A stretch of DNA of 64,000 nucleotides from Pohlia nutans (Eukaryota; Streptophyta; Bryopsida; Bryales; Mniaceae): assembly GCA_022496805.1 (NCBI GenBank), contig CM040103.1, forward strand, positions 10,558,001 to 10,622,000. The letters are read 5' to 3'. The notes beneath the pieces were generated by a model that ran no database searches, was not told the origin of the DNA, and was given only the letters and a program-made list of their open reading frames with translations. Both the position numbers and the translations under genes were made by a program. Position 1 is the stretch's first letter. The number at the start of each line of letters is the position of its first letter. Positions 35,503 through 48,200 of this stretch are shown here, piece after piece.

Positions 35503-37600
35503 CTAGGGTGTTGGATGAGTCAACAATCCGCTCTCAAGAACTAGCTTAACTTCGTTGAAGCTAAGAGTGGGTGCATGTATGAAGGCATGTACATCAGCAT
35601 CAAACCCACAAACGACCATGAAGGCAAAATAGAGATGTTTGCAGTGAGCCCATTGGTTGCGTCCTCTTTTTGCCTTGGTCACCATCTCCTTGAAATAAGG
35701 ACAGGAGCAGTCTGGAAACTGGGAAATTGTGAGAAGGTACTGCTGATTTGTCGGAGGCGTGCCCGAATCCAACGTGACGATGCAACCCAGCGCAGGGACT
35801 GGAACCATGTCCACCTTCCTAATGCAACCCTTGAATGCTGCAGCGCTAGCACAGTTGTTGGCTTGCTTGATGGATGGGCTCTTTTTGTTGCGGCGGACAT
35901 TCTTGCCATGACGTCGCTTGGGAACTTCAGCTGGGAAAGCTGGAGTTACATATGTTGACAAGTCGACGGGGAGAGGGTGGTCTTGGAAGAGCCTTCGCGG
36001 CGATATGACCTCGCGCTGTGGAAGTCGAAAGCCAGCGTTTTCTAGGGCAAGTATCTCCTTGCGTGTTAGGTTAGTACCGTTCTTGACGGGCCAGATGTCG
36101 GGGACCTCAGGGCGGGACATAACCCACTTTCTGCGGGTTCCTTTGACACACCTCTCGATGTCGTCGTTGCAGAAGAAGAATTGCAGGCGCTCCTTGCGAT
36201 TCTTCTTGTAGTTGTCCATCATGCCCGTGTACGTAGGAGCAGCGGTAGATTTCCCGTCTTAAATGATTCGAGCGATGCACTTCTTCTTAGTCACAGCCTG
36301 CTGTGCGAAACAAGCCTTCGCACATGGAGCTTTCAGCCTAGCTATGTGCCATTGACTCTCGTCGCAAGCTGTTTCTTGCACGGAAGTAACGTGGTGTAGA
36401 GCTGCAGGTGGGGTTGCATCTTGAACTTGCACTGATACATCAGACTTCTCTAGTTCTTGGGGAGAGACGGACCGCTCTACAGGAGAAGCATTTAGATTTA
36501 GGGCGTTGTTCCTTGCACCCCTGGTCTGGACTCGAGGACGAGAGATGCTGATCTTGTCAAGTCTGTGAGAGTCATACTCCGAACCGATGGGAACGTCTGC
36601 TTTCCGCTTCAACGACAGGAAGACTTCTTCTCCTTCGAGTTGAGGCATTCGAGTGCAAAACTCCTCCGCTCCAGGCATCTTCACTAATGCTTCGTGTAGA
36701 GATTTCGAGTTCCCCGTGCGCTCTGTAGACTTTTGTGCAATCCGGAGTTTCAGTTCTTCTTTGGTAGGGCCAGTTCCAGCTGTATCCCCCTTGAGGTATT
36801 GGTAGTACGCGACGCTCTGCATGAAGGATCGGACGAAGTCATCCACAGTAGCGACAAACAAGTCTGACCCTCGATCACCAGATTGCTGTTTCCATTTGTT
36901 GTGGATACTTTCGGCTAAGTTGCAAGAGGGCATTTCAGCCAACTCATCCTCATTGAGGTCCTATTATATAAAAAACAATGCACATTTCAGGTTAGTAGTT
37001 GTAGAGAGGAGAACAAGCAATGGCATGGACTTAGGGTTTACAGTATAGGGTTTTGGAGCTTACAAGTTGCATGAAGCCTCCCCACTGGCGGTATCGAAAA
37101 TGCCAGAAGGCTAGCCATAGGTCGAGACGCCTCGATCCATCTTCAGTAGTAGCTCCGGAGGAGTGCCACCAAGCTCGGATACCAAGATAGCGGGAATCTG
37201 CCTCCGCTTGTGTCGAGGCATTCTTGTATTGCTTGCAGAGCATGCGATGTTGGTCTTGGAGGTCAGCTCTGATGTCAGCCTTCGTGTGCTTCTCCAATGA
37301 CTGAACCCAATGGAAGAGACATGTTCGCTCTTTATTAGGCATTGGGATTGAAGCATCTCCACTCCCGCACACAATGCGTACAGCATTCCAGTTTGCTTGC
37401 GCGCTGTCTGCCATGAAGCCCTTGAAGTTTGGATCTTGAAGTCCGCGGCGAGCGACGACGGCGTTGAGATTCTTCCAAACCACCATTTGAGCTGCGACGT
37501 CTTCTGACTACATATCGCACAACGCAATGGTCATAACACGGCAATAAGTGGGGTCGTAAACATGGCAGGCCATGGTCGTCCATTGGGGGATCACGCCCTT
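35503..37600 (-). pseudogene. MULE-like transposase with SWIM zinc finger
   Basis: On the minus strand the frame enters from the satellite array and reads WTTMACHVYDPTYC..., then FMADSAQANWNAV and CLFHWVQSLEKH. That is the D...C-x2-H arrangement of MULE-type DDE transposases. An intron (37063-36961, GT..AG) joins GGFMQL to DLNEDELAEMPSCNLAE. The C-terminal region has CSCPYF...HCKH, a CxCxnCxH SWIM finger (near 35690-35630). Stops occur at 37507-37509 (TAG where Gln would fit) and 36259-36261 (TAA). The frame continues after each. The N-terminal part is missing because the satellite array begins at 37585; it is either lost or lies beyond the array across a long intron. The product is inactive as it stands. 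Kyakuja-Dileera-Zisupton transposases also use SWIM fingers and are an alternative assignment. Confidence 0.75.
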
Positions 37601-40600
37601 GCCTACTGGGCTTGTTAGCAAGCAATTGACCCCAGCCGGTACCGGCCTACCTCAAGGGTGTCAATTCTAAAACCAAATCTCACACTTTTTTTTTTAATTT
37701 CAATTTTATTTCTGAAGATCAGTGGGTATTGTTTGGGGGATCACGCCCTTGTCTACTGGGCTTGTTAGCAAGGAATTGACCCCAGCCGGTGCCGGCCTCC
37801 CTCTGGGAGTCAATTCTAAAACCAAATCTCACACTTTTTTCTTTAATTTCAATTTTATTTTTGAAGATCTGTCGGTATGGTTTGGGGATCACGCCCTGTC
37901 TACAGGGCTTGTTAGCAAGGATTTGACCCCAACTGGTACCGTCCTACCTCAAGGGTGTCATTTCTAAAACCAAATCTCACACATCTTTTTCTAATTTTAT
38001 TCTTATTTTTGAAGATCAGTGGGTATGTTTGGGGGATCACGCCCTTCTCCACAAGGCTTGTTAGCAAGGAATTCACCCCAGCCGGTGCCGGCCTACCTCT
38101 GGGGTGTCAATTCTACAACCAAATCTCACACTTTTTTTTTTAATTTCAATTTTATTTTAAAAGATCAGTCGGTATAGTTTCAGGATCACGCCCTGTCTAC
38201 TGGGCTTGTTAGCAAGAAATTGACCCCAGCCGGTACTGGCCTACCTCAAGGGTGTCCATTCTAAAACCAAATCTCACACTTTTTTTTTTAAATTCAATTT
38301 TATTTTTAAAGATCAGTGGGTATGTTTGGGGGATCACGCCCTTGTCTACTGGGCTTGTTAGCAAGGAATTGACCCCAGCCGGTACCGGCCTACCTCAAAG
38401 TTGTCAATTCTAAAACCAAATCTCACACTTTCTTTTTTAATTTCAATTTTATTTTTGAAGATCAGTGGGTATGGTTTGAGGATCACGCCCTGTCTACTGG
38501 GCTTGTTAGCAAGTAATTGACCCCAGCCGGTACTGGCCTACCTCAAGGGTGTCCATTCTAAATCCAAATCTCACACTTTTCTCTTAATTTCAGTATTATT
38601 TTTGAAGATCAGTGGGTATGTTTGGAGGATCACGCCCTTGTCTACAGGGCTTGTTAGCAAGGAATTGATCCCAGCCGGTACCGGCCTACCTCAAGGGTGT
38701 CCATTCTAAAACCAAATCTCACACTTTTTTTTTTAATTTCAATTTTATTTTTGAAGGTAAGTGGGTATGTTTGGGGGATCACGCCCTTGTCTACTGGGCT
38801 TGTTAGCAAGGAATTGACCCCAGCGGTACCGGCCTACCACAAGAGTATCAATTCTAAAACCAAATCGCATACTTTATTTTTTAATTTCAATTTTATTTTT
38901 GAAGATCAGTGGGTATGTTTGGGGGATCACGCCCTTGCCTACTGGGCTTGTTAGCAAGGAATTGACCCGAGCCCGTACCGGCCTACCTCAAGGGTGTCAA
39001 TTCTAAAACCAAATCTCACACTTTCTTTTTTAATTTCAATTTTATTTTTGAAGATCAGTGGGTTTGTTTGGGGGATCACGCCCTTGTCTACTGGGCTTGT
39101 TAGCAAGGAATTGACCCCAGCGGTACCGGCCTACCACAAGAGTGTCAATTCTAAAACCAAATCTCATACTTTATTTTTTAATTTCAATTTTATTTTTGAA
39201 GATCAGTGGGTATGTTTGGGGGATCACGCCCTTGTCTACTGGGCTTGTTAGCAAGGAATTGACCCCAGCGGTACCGGCCTACCACAAGAGTGTCAATTCT
39301 AAAACCAAATCTCACACTTTATTTTTTAATTTCAATTTTATTTTTGAAGATCAGTGGGTATGTTTGGGGGATCACGCCCTTGTCTACTGGGCTTGTTAGC
39401 AAGGAATTGACCCCAGCGGTACCGGCCTACCACAAGAGTGTCAATTCTAAAACCAAATCTCATACTTTATTTTTTAATTTCAATTTTATTTTTGAAGATC
39501 AGTGGGTATGTTTGGGGGATCACGCCCTTGCCTACTGGGCTTGTTAGCAAGGAATTGACCCAAGCCCGTACCGGCCTACCTCAAGGGTGTCAATTCTAAA
39601 ACCAAATCTCACACTTTTTTTTTTAATTTCAATTTTATTTTTGAAGCTCAGTGGGTATGTTTGGGGGATCATGCCCTTGTCTACTGGGCTTGTTAGCAAG
39701 CAATTGACCCCAGCCGGTACCGGCCTACCTCAAGGGTGTCAATTCTAAAACCAAATCTCACAGATTTTTTTTTAATTTCAATTTTATTTTTGAGATCAGT
39801 GGGTATGTTTGGGGGATCACGCCCTTCTCTACTGGGCTTCTTAGCAAGCAATTGACCCCAGCCGGTACCGGCCTACCTCAAGGGTGTCAATTCTAAAACC
39901 AAATCTCATACTTTTTTTTTGAAATTCAAATTTATTTTTGAAGATCAGTGGGTATGTTTGGGGGATTACGCCCTTGTCTACTGGGCTTGTTAGCAAAAAA
40001 GTGACCCCAGCCGGTACCGGCCTACCTCAAGGGTGTCAATTCTAAAACCAAATCTCACACTTTTTTTTTTAATTTCAATTTTATTTTTGAAGATCAGTGG
40101 GTATGGTTTGAGGATCACGCCCCGTCTGCTGGGCTTGTTAGCAAGGAATTGACCCCAGCCGGTACCGGCCTACCTCTGGAGTGTCCATTCTAAAACCAAA
40201 TCTCACAATTTTTTTTTTAATATCAATTTTAGTTTTGAAGATCAGTCGGTATGTTTGGGGGATCACGCCCTTCTCCACTGGGCTTGTTAGCAAGGAATTG
40301 ACCCCAGCCGGTACCGGCCTACCTCTGGGGTGTCAATTCTAAAACCAAATCTCACACATATTTTTCTAATTTCAATTTTATTTTTGAAGATCAGTGGGTA
40401 TGTTTGGGGGATCACGCCCTTCTGCACTGGGCTTGTTAGCAAGGAATTGACCCCAGCCGGTACCGGCTTAACTCAAGGGTGTCCATTCTAAAACCAAATC
40501 TCACACTTTTTTTTTTAATTTCAATTTTATTTTTGAAGATCTGTGGGTATGTTTGGGGGGTCACGCCCTTCTCCACTGGGCTTGTTAGCAAAGAATTGAT

Positions 40601-42595
40601 CCCAGCCGGTACCGGCCTACCTCTGGGGTGTCAATTCTAAAACCAAATCTCACACATCTTTTTCTACTTTCAATTTTATTTTTGAAGATCAGTGGGTATG
40701 TTTGGGGGATCACGCCCTTCTCCACTACGCTTGTTAGCATGGAATTGACCCCAACCGCTGCCGGCCTACCTCAACGGTGTCCATTCTAAAACCAAATCTC
40801 ACACTTTCTTTTTTAATTTCAATTTTATTTTTGAAGATCAGTGGGTATGTTTGGGGGATCACACCCTTCTCCACTGCGCTTGTTAGCAAGGAATTGACCC
40901 CAGCCGGTACCGGCCTACCTCTGGGGTGTCCATTCTAAAACCAAATCCCACACTTATTTTTTTAATTTCAATTTTATTTTTGAAGGTCAGTGGGTATGTT
41001 TGGGGGATCACGCCCTTCTACACTGGGCTTGTTAGCAAGGAATTGACCCCAGCCGGTACCGGCCTACCTTTGGGGTTTGCATTCTAAATCCAAATCTCAT
41101 TCATTTTTTTAATTTCAGTATTATTTTTGAAGATCAGTGGGTATGTTTGGGGGATCACGCCCTTGTCTACTGGGCTTGTTAGCAAGGAATTGACCCCAGC
41201 CGGTACCGGCCTACCTCAAAGTTGTCAATTCTAAAACCAAATCTCACACTTTTTTTTTTAATTTCAATTTTATTTTTGAAGATCAGTGGGTATGGTTTGG
41301 GGATCACGCCTCGTCTAGTGGGCTTGTTAGCAAGGAATTGAACCCAGCCGGTACCGGCCTACCTCAAGGGTGTCCATTCTAAAACCAAATCTCACACTTA
41401 TTTTTTTAATTTCAATTTTATTTTTGAAGATCAGTCGGTATGTTTGGGGGATCACGCCCTTCTCCACTGGGCTTGTTAGCAAGGAATTGATCCCAGCCGG
41501 TACCGGCCTACCTCAAGGGTGTCAATTCTAAAACCAAATCTCACAGTTTTTCTTTTTTAATTTCAATTTTATTTTTGAAGATCAGTGGGTATGTTTGGGG
41601 ATCACGCCCTTGTCTACTGGGCTTGTTAGCAAGGAATTGACCCCAGCCGGTACCGGCCTACCTCAAGGGTGTCCATTCTAAAACCAAATCTCACACATCT
41701 TTTTCTAATTTCAATTTTCTTTTTGAAGATCAGTGGGTATGTTTGGGGGATCACGCCCTTCTCCACTGGGCTTGTTAGCAAGGAATTGACCCCAGCCGGT
41801 GCCGGCCTACCTCAAGGGTGTCCATTCTAAAACCAAATCTCACACTTTTTTTTTTAATTTCAATTTTATTTTTGAAGATCAGTGGGTATGGTTTGAGGAT
41901 CACGCCCCGTCTACTGGGCTTGTCAGCAAGGAATTGACCCCAGCCGGTACCGGCTTACCTCAAGGGTGTCCATTCTAAAACCAAATCTCTCACTTTTTTT
42001 TTTAATTTCAATTTTATTTTTGAAGATCAGTGGGTATGTTTGGGGGATCACGCCCTTCTCCACTGGGCTTGTTAGCAAGGAATTGACCCGAGCCGGTGTC
42101 GGCCTACCTGAAGGGTGTCCATTCTAAAACCAAATCCCACACTTATTTTTTTAATTTCAGTTTTATTTTTGAAGATCAGTGGGTATGTTTGGGGGATCAC
42201 GCCCTTCTGCACTGGGCTTGTTAGCAAGGAATTGACCCCAGCCGGTGCCGGCCTACCTCTGGGGTGTCAATTCTAAAACCAAGTCTCACACTTTCTTTTA
42301 ATTTCAATATTATTTTTGAAGATCAGTGGGTATGTTTGGAGGATCACGCCCTGTCTACTGGCCTTTTTAGCGAGAGATTGACTCCAGCCGGTTCCAGCGT
42401 ACCTCTAGGTGTCACTTTAAGTAATAAATCTCACACATTTTTTTTTAATTTTAATTTTCAATGACAGTGGGTATGTTTGGAGGGTCAGGGCTTGTTTTAC
42501 TGGCTCTATAGCGAGGGATTCGGCCCAGCCCATGCCGCCCTACCATTTGGGGTGTCACTTTCAAAAGATCTCAGACTTTTTATTTTAAATTCAGA
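37585..42595. repeat. Satellite array, 148-bp unit, about 34 copies
   Basis: The unit is 148 bp; phrases recur exactly at 38994, 39142 and 39290. Each contains GGATCACGCCC, CTTGTTAGCAAGGAATTGAC, the 12-bp palindrome GCCGGTACCGGC (or a one-base variant), and a pyrimidine-rich TTTTTAATTTCAATTTTATT tract. Two unit types dominate, GTCTACTGGGC and CTCCACTGGGC. A four-unit higher-order block repeats at an offset of 593 bases (38971 against 39564). The last two copies (from about 42336) are strongly diverged, as expected at an array edge. It lies between two divergently transcribed genes. Many 85-codon open frames inside are by-products of the repeat. Confidence 0.97.
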
Positions 42596-44180
42596 TGTTG
42601 TCACTACTCATAGGGTAATATTATTCGTGTGGTTCTATAGATCAATCACAGATGGCCGCGGATGGTGAATTGCAAGAATATGAAGAAGACCTCGAAGGTG
42701 CTACTTCATCATTATGATTATATTCATTGCGTGTCCGCATTTTACCTTTTAAATACTAAATTTTGGGACTTGATTATTTTGAAGGTGATTCCGGTGACCA
42801 TAATGATCCTGTTGACCTTGGTGAACGTACGCAAAGTGGGCGGTTGAGTGAGAGGGACGTTCATTCACAGCTAAATTCTATTGTGTTGAGTGAGACCCCT
42901 AATACACGATCCCGAATCGAACGGCTGCGGTTCCGACCTCGTCACAAGTCCCGCTTGCTAATTCCTCTCTGTAGAATGGTATGTCTTCCTGTTGTGAGAC
43001 CTTTTCTCAAAAACGATGTCATGAAGTTGGCATCTCATTTTATCAAAAATGGATACATGGAAGGTAACGGTGTATTCTATGTGGCATCCGAAGACAATAA
43101 CGGTAAGACCAAAGATGTCACACCAGAAATTAAATCATCTTGGAGTCACCATTGGATTCGTGTCAATGATGAGTTCGAATCTATGCTTGCTGCAGATCCC
43201 TTCCTCAATGTATTCTGTGGGAAAATGTTTCATGTTTGGGATGGAAACCATAGAGTCCAAGCTTGGATGCCAATCATAAATCAGGACCATCCAAATGATC
43301 TAGGATGGCATTACTCAGTTGATAGCATCATTCTGGAGGTCAAAGGAGATATACCCACCATGCTCACTGCTCTACACGAGGTCAATTGGTAGGATTTCTA
43401 TTACTTATTAACTTTGCTTTCATGCAGTTTTTGTTTATCATTTTATAACTAGACTAATTAAAATGTATTTGATTTAACAGGAGAAATGAAAAGTCTCATG
43501 TGACTTCCAACCTAGTCCATAAACTTTATCGAGTTCGAACCATTGGTGCCCAACCTCTCTCATATTTTACATCACTGGTGCCACCTGAGGACCTTCGACT
43601 CTCTGATCAGAAACAGAATGGTGACAAGAGCCAGACGTGGTTTTCATTGACTATTGATTCTCTAAGTGCTCTTCTCAATCAGGTATAGCCGTCACTTAAC
43701 TGTTGAAGTTTGTGTATAATGTTGGCAATTAGTTCTTTCCTAATATCTGTTTAATTGTTTTGTCTTCCTATTGCAGCAAGAGATTGGAGAAGCAACCGCC
43801 GTTGCTCAAAGGAGATTTTATGAAAGATATCCTAATCCAGAAGATTGGACTGCTAAGAGACTTGAGGAACTGGTGCACAAGGCTGTGAAGAAAACCAAAG
43901 TTCATTACAAGGGTGAGTTGAAGAAGATGCTGCCTGTTCCTGATCCCAGCAACACCATACCTTTTCTTGAGGAAGTGAAGTATCACTATGAGTCTCATGA
44001 TGAAGATCCTGAGATGAAACTTGAGAAGCTTTGGATGCTTGGCACCAGCGCTATGGATCCTATAATGAAGGTTCTTTGGCTTGAACGTTGGAATCAGCCT
44101 GCAAAACTCCGAGTGCAACTCAGGTTTCCTAAACCCAACTTTAGTGATGACACCTTCTTCATCTGGCTTCACAAAGCTAC

Positions 44181-44438
44181 TATTGAGGTAATTGATGCAA
44201 CGTAGTATTGCTAGAAGCCAAAGACGTACGGGTGCTAAATAATGGTGTGTGGGAGGAGGGGTTAGGCATGGGCTGATCTCTAGAGTGTCCTTGTGATGAG
44301 TTATCCCATATGGTTTGTCCATGGTGACCTCCTAGTGTACACTACTTAAGGTGGAAGGCCTTTGAGTAAAGATCATCTCTTTCTACGCATTCCTTGTGTT
44401 TGTGTGTGTGCCTTGTGCAATCTTCTCTACCTTCAATA
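44181..44438 (+). repeat. Copia 1, 5' LTR
   Basis: Identical by eye to 49386-49643. It supplies an in-frame stop about seven codons after the disrupted host exon. Confidence 0.95.
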
Positions 44439-44453
44439 GGTTATGGGCCCACT
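44439..44453 (+). other. Copia 1 primer-binding site (internal, anticodon region of initiator tRNA-Met)
   Basis: GGTTATGGGCCC follows the LTR directly. It is complementary to the anticodon stem-loop of initiator tRNA-Met, not its 3' end. This half-tRNA priming mode is known from Drosophila copia. Confidence 0.8.
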
Positions 44454-45264
44454 CATGTGTGTTTCATGAGTATTAGATTGCATTTGTGCAAGTATTTTGA
44501 GGTCGGTGCGCAACGGGCGGTTTTGGAGCATTGTTGGAGGTTTTGGAGCTTGTTGAAGCGTTGGTGTTTCTTGGAGGTGTGCATGGGCTGAAGTTACATG
44601 TTGGAGCACTCTCTTTGGTCAATTTCTTCCCTTGATCTCCTTCTTTTCTTTCTTCTATCTCTTCGTTGCGAGTGGAACTTCGTTTGGTTCAATTGTGAGC
44701 ATTTGAGTAAATGCAAGTGATTTGTGAGGTGTGAAGGCTCTCGTGGAGGGTCTACCATCTGATCCTAGTGATTAGGCACTTGCTTTGAGGTGTTGCATGT
44801 GTTTCATGCTCTTGGGGTGCTCAAATTTTCATTTGGAGCTAGTTTGTGCACAAAGGTGCGGTTTTGAGCAATTTCAATGCGATTGGGGTTTTGAGGGACT
44901 TGTGTGAGTTCATGTGCATTGAGTGAGTGCTCTTGAAGGACACAAAGGTGTCATTGACGTGCATTGAGTGTTTGGGGACACTAAGGCGTCGTATTGAAGC
45001 ATTTGGAGTTGTTTTGAGCTCCATTGAGTGATTTGAGGGGTTTTGGTGAGCCTCTTTGCATTTTTGGGTGAGGGTTCTCACATTTGAGTGTTGGGAGGCG
45101 TGTGTGGAGCACAAAAGTGCTGATCTAGTGTTTGGGGTTGTTTTAAACCCATTGGGTGCACAAAGGTGCAATATCAAAGCAAAAAAAAAAAAATCACAAA
45201 AACAAAGTTGTGTGTTTGAGTTTGAGGTTTCATTTGTGTGGGGAGGCATACGTAAGTGAGGATC

Positions 45265-48200
45265 ATGGCATCTTTTGAGGGTGAGGGTCCCAAGGTCGTG
45301 GACAAGTTCGATGGGGTAAATTTCCACTTGTGGAAGTTCAAAATGGAGATGGTGATGGCCGAGAAGGAGTTGTGGGAGATTGTCGAGGGTAGTGAGGAAC
45401 CTCCTTTCTCTTCTACGGATCCTAGGATCATGCAAGCGTACACGAGGAGGGAGAAGAAGGCATTTGCCATTTTGGCACTCAACCTCGCGGATTCGCAACT
45501 TGCGCACATTCGTTCGTGCAAGACACCCGCGGAAGCATGGTCCAAGCTTTGCAACATTCACGAAGCGAAAACATTGGCCAACATTTTGTTTTTGAGGCGC
45601 AAGTTCTTCACCATCAAGATGGGCGAAGAAGATGACATGTTGGCGCACATCAACAAGGTCAAAGCTCTCGCGGATCAACTCAACGGTTGCGACGTGTCGG
45701 TTACGGATGGTGACATCGTGATGACACTTTTGGAGAGCCTTCCATCATCATACGAGTACCTCATCGTGGCGATGGAGTCAAGACCCATTACGGAGCTCAC
45801 ATTGGACTATGTGACCTCACGGTTGTTGCACGAGCTTTCGCGGCGAAAGGAGAACGAGTCTCGAGAAGATGGAGCGGCACTCGTGGCGAAGCAATCCAAG
45901 AATGGAGGCGGTGGGAGCTCAAGCGACAAGGTGTGCTTCTATTGTGGTAAGAAGGGCCACATTGCCAAATTTTGCTTCAAACGCAAGAGGGATGAGAAAG
46001 GGGAGAGTGCAAACAACACTAAAACTCGTGACGATGATGAGTACGCATTTACGGCTAGATATGAGGCAAGCATGAGCGATGGCATCGAGGGTGATGCAAG
46101 CATGAGTGATGGTATCGAGGGTGATGCAAGCATGAGTGATTGGATTGAGGTTGGTGATGAGTATGCAAACATGGCAAGCAATGTATCGTGCAATGGAAGT
46201 ACGAGTGATTGGATTGTTGATTCGGGGGCTACAAGCCACATGTCACCACATAAAACTTGTTTTCATTCGTATGCTCTCATTAATCCAAGGAGAGTGATTT
46301 TGGGAGATGATACGGTGCTTGAGGCCGTTGGCAAGGGCCAAATTGTTGTAGACACCGAGGTGAGGGGTCGTGTGAAGACAATCACTATCAAAGATATCCT
46401 CCACGTTCCCAAACTAACGGCAAATTTACTATCGGTGAGGCAACTAGTGGCAAAGCACTTGAGAGTAGAGTTTAGTGATAAGGGGTGTTATGTGTTGTCA
46501 CCGAGTCGAGATGAGGTGGCCATCATTGAAGAACACGAGGGCTTGTACCACATCAAGTTCTCCAAGGTGCATTCGAAGGAATCGGCGGCGTTGGCGCATT
46601 CAAACTTGAAGGACGACAAGTTGGCGTTGTGGCATCGTCGACTTGGCCATTTGAACATCAAGAGTGTGAAGATACTACGCGGCATGGTAAGCGGTATGGA
46701 CCTTCATCAATTGAAAGTGGATGCTTCTACATTCACGTGTGAAGGTTGCATTGAAGGCAAGCAACAACGGTTGCCATTTACGGGTGAAGGGGCGACACGA
46801 GCCACAAAAGTTTTGGAGATCGTGCATTCGGATGTGTGTGGCCCCATGAAGACCACATCGATGGGAGGTTGCAAGTACTTTGTGACCTTCATCGATGATT
46901 TTTCAAGGAAGATATGGCTCTACCCTATCAAAGCCAAGAGTGAGTGCTTTGAGAAGTTCAAGGAGTTCAAGACATTGGTGGAGAACCAATCCAAGTTGAA
47001 GATCAAGGTGTTTCGGTCGGACAATGGCGGCGAGTACATGTCCAAGAAATTTGACGAGCTTTTGAAGAATGAAGGCATCGCACGCCAAACTTCGGCCCCG
47101 TACACGCCTCAACAAAATGGAGTTGCGGAGCGCGCAAATCGCACCATTGTAGAGATGGCGAGGAGCATGTTGCACGCTCAAAACTTGAAGTTGGACCTTT
47201 GGGCGGAAGCGGTGGTGAATGCGGTATACACACGCAATCGGTGTTCAACAAGCGCGGTTGAAGGCATGACGCCGGAGCAAGCGTGGAGTGGGAGGCAACC
47301 ATGTGTTGCACACATGCGCATCTTCGGATGCATTGCATATGCGAAGGTTCCCGACGAACGGAGGACGAAACTCGAGGCTAAGGCCTTGAAATGTGTGTTT
47401 CTTGGGTATTTTGAAGGTACCAAGGCGTATAGACTCATGTCGGTGGACACGAGGAAGATCATTCGGTCACGTGATGTGACATTTTGTGAGGAGTCTACGA
47501 TGGAGGCTCCTTTGGAGGTTGGTCCAAGTGGGAGTAGTGGAGACGTTTTGGTGGACACACCCTCCAAGTCTCCTAGTGTTGTTGATGTAGGTGATGATGA
47601 CGGTGATGACGAAGCTGGCGACACGGAGGTTGTTGAAGCGCCATCGAGCTCAAAGGCCAAGAATGGTGCAAAGGGCACGCAAGAGGAGCAAGTTTCTTCA
47701 AGCGAGCGGCGGTACCCCGAGAGATCGCGCAAGCCACCTGGAGAATGGTGGAAGAACCACATCTTCCCTCAAGTGGAGGACGAGCATGCGAATGTGGCAT
47801 TATCGGATGGTCCATTGACCATTCGAGAAGCCATGCAAGGTGAGGATGCGGTCAAGTGGGAGCGCGCCATGCAAGAGGAGTACGACTCTCTAATTGCTAA
47901 CGGTACGTGGCAATTAACTCCCATTCCAAAGGATCGCAACCCCATTGGTTGCAAATGGGTGTTTCGGACAAAGAGGGATGTTTCGGGTATTGTTGTGCGT
48001 CACAAGGCAAGATTAGTAGCCAAGGGGTTCGCGCAAGTGCATGGGGTGGACTTTCACGAGACATTTGCTCCCGTGGCCAAGTTCACCACCATTCGATGCA
48101 TTCTTGCCATTGGAGCGGCCTTGGACTTGGAGATGCATCAAATGGATGTGAAGACCGCATTTTTGAATGGCGATTTGGAGGAGGACATCTACATGGTGCA

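Noticed and set aside
38697..39547. Family of 85-codon open frames (MSILKPNLT..) as genes
   Set aside because: They recur every 148 bases because the satellite unit lacks stops in one frame. No start context or domain is present.
37585..42595. CRISPR-like array
   Set aside because: The whole 148-bp unit is repeated with no unique spacers, and this is eukaryotic nuclear sequence.
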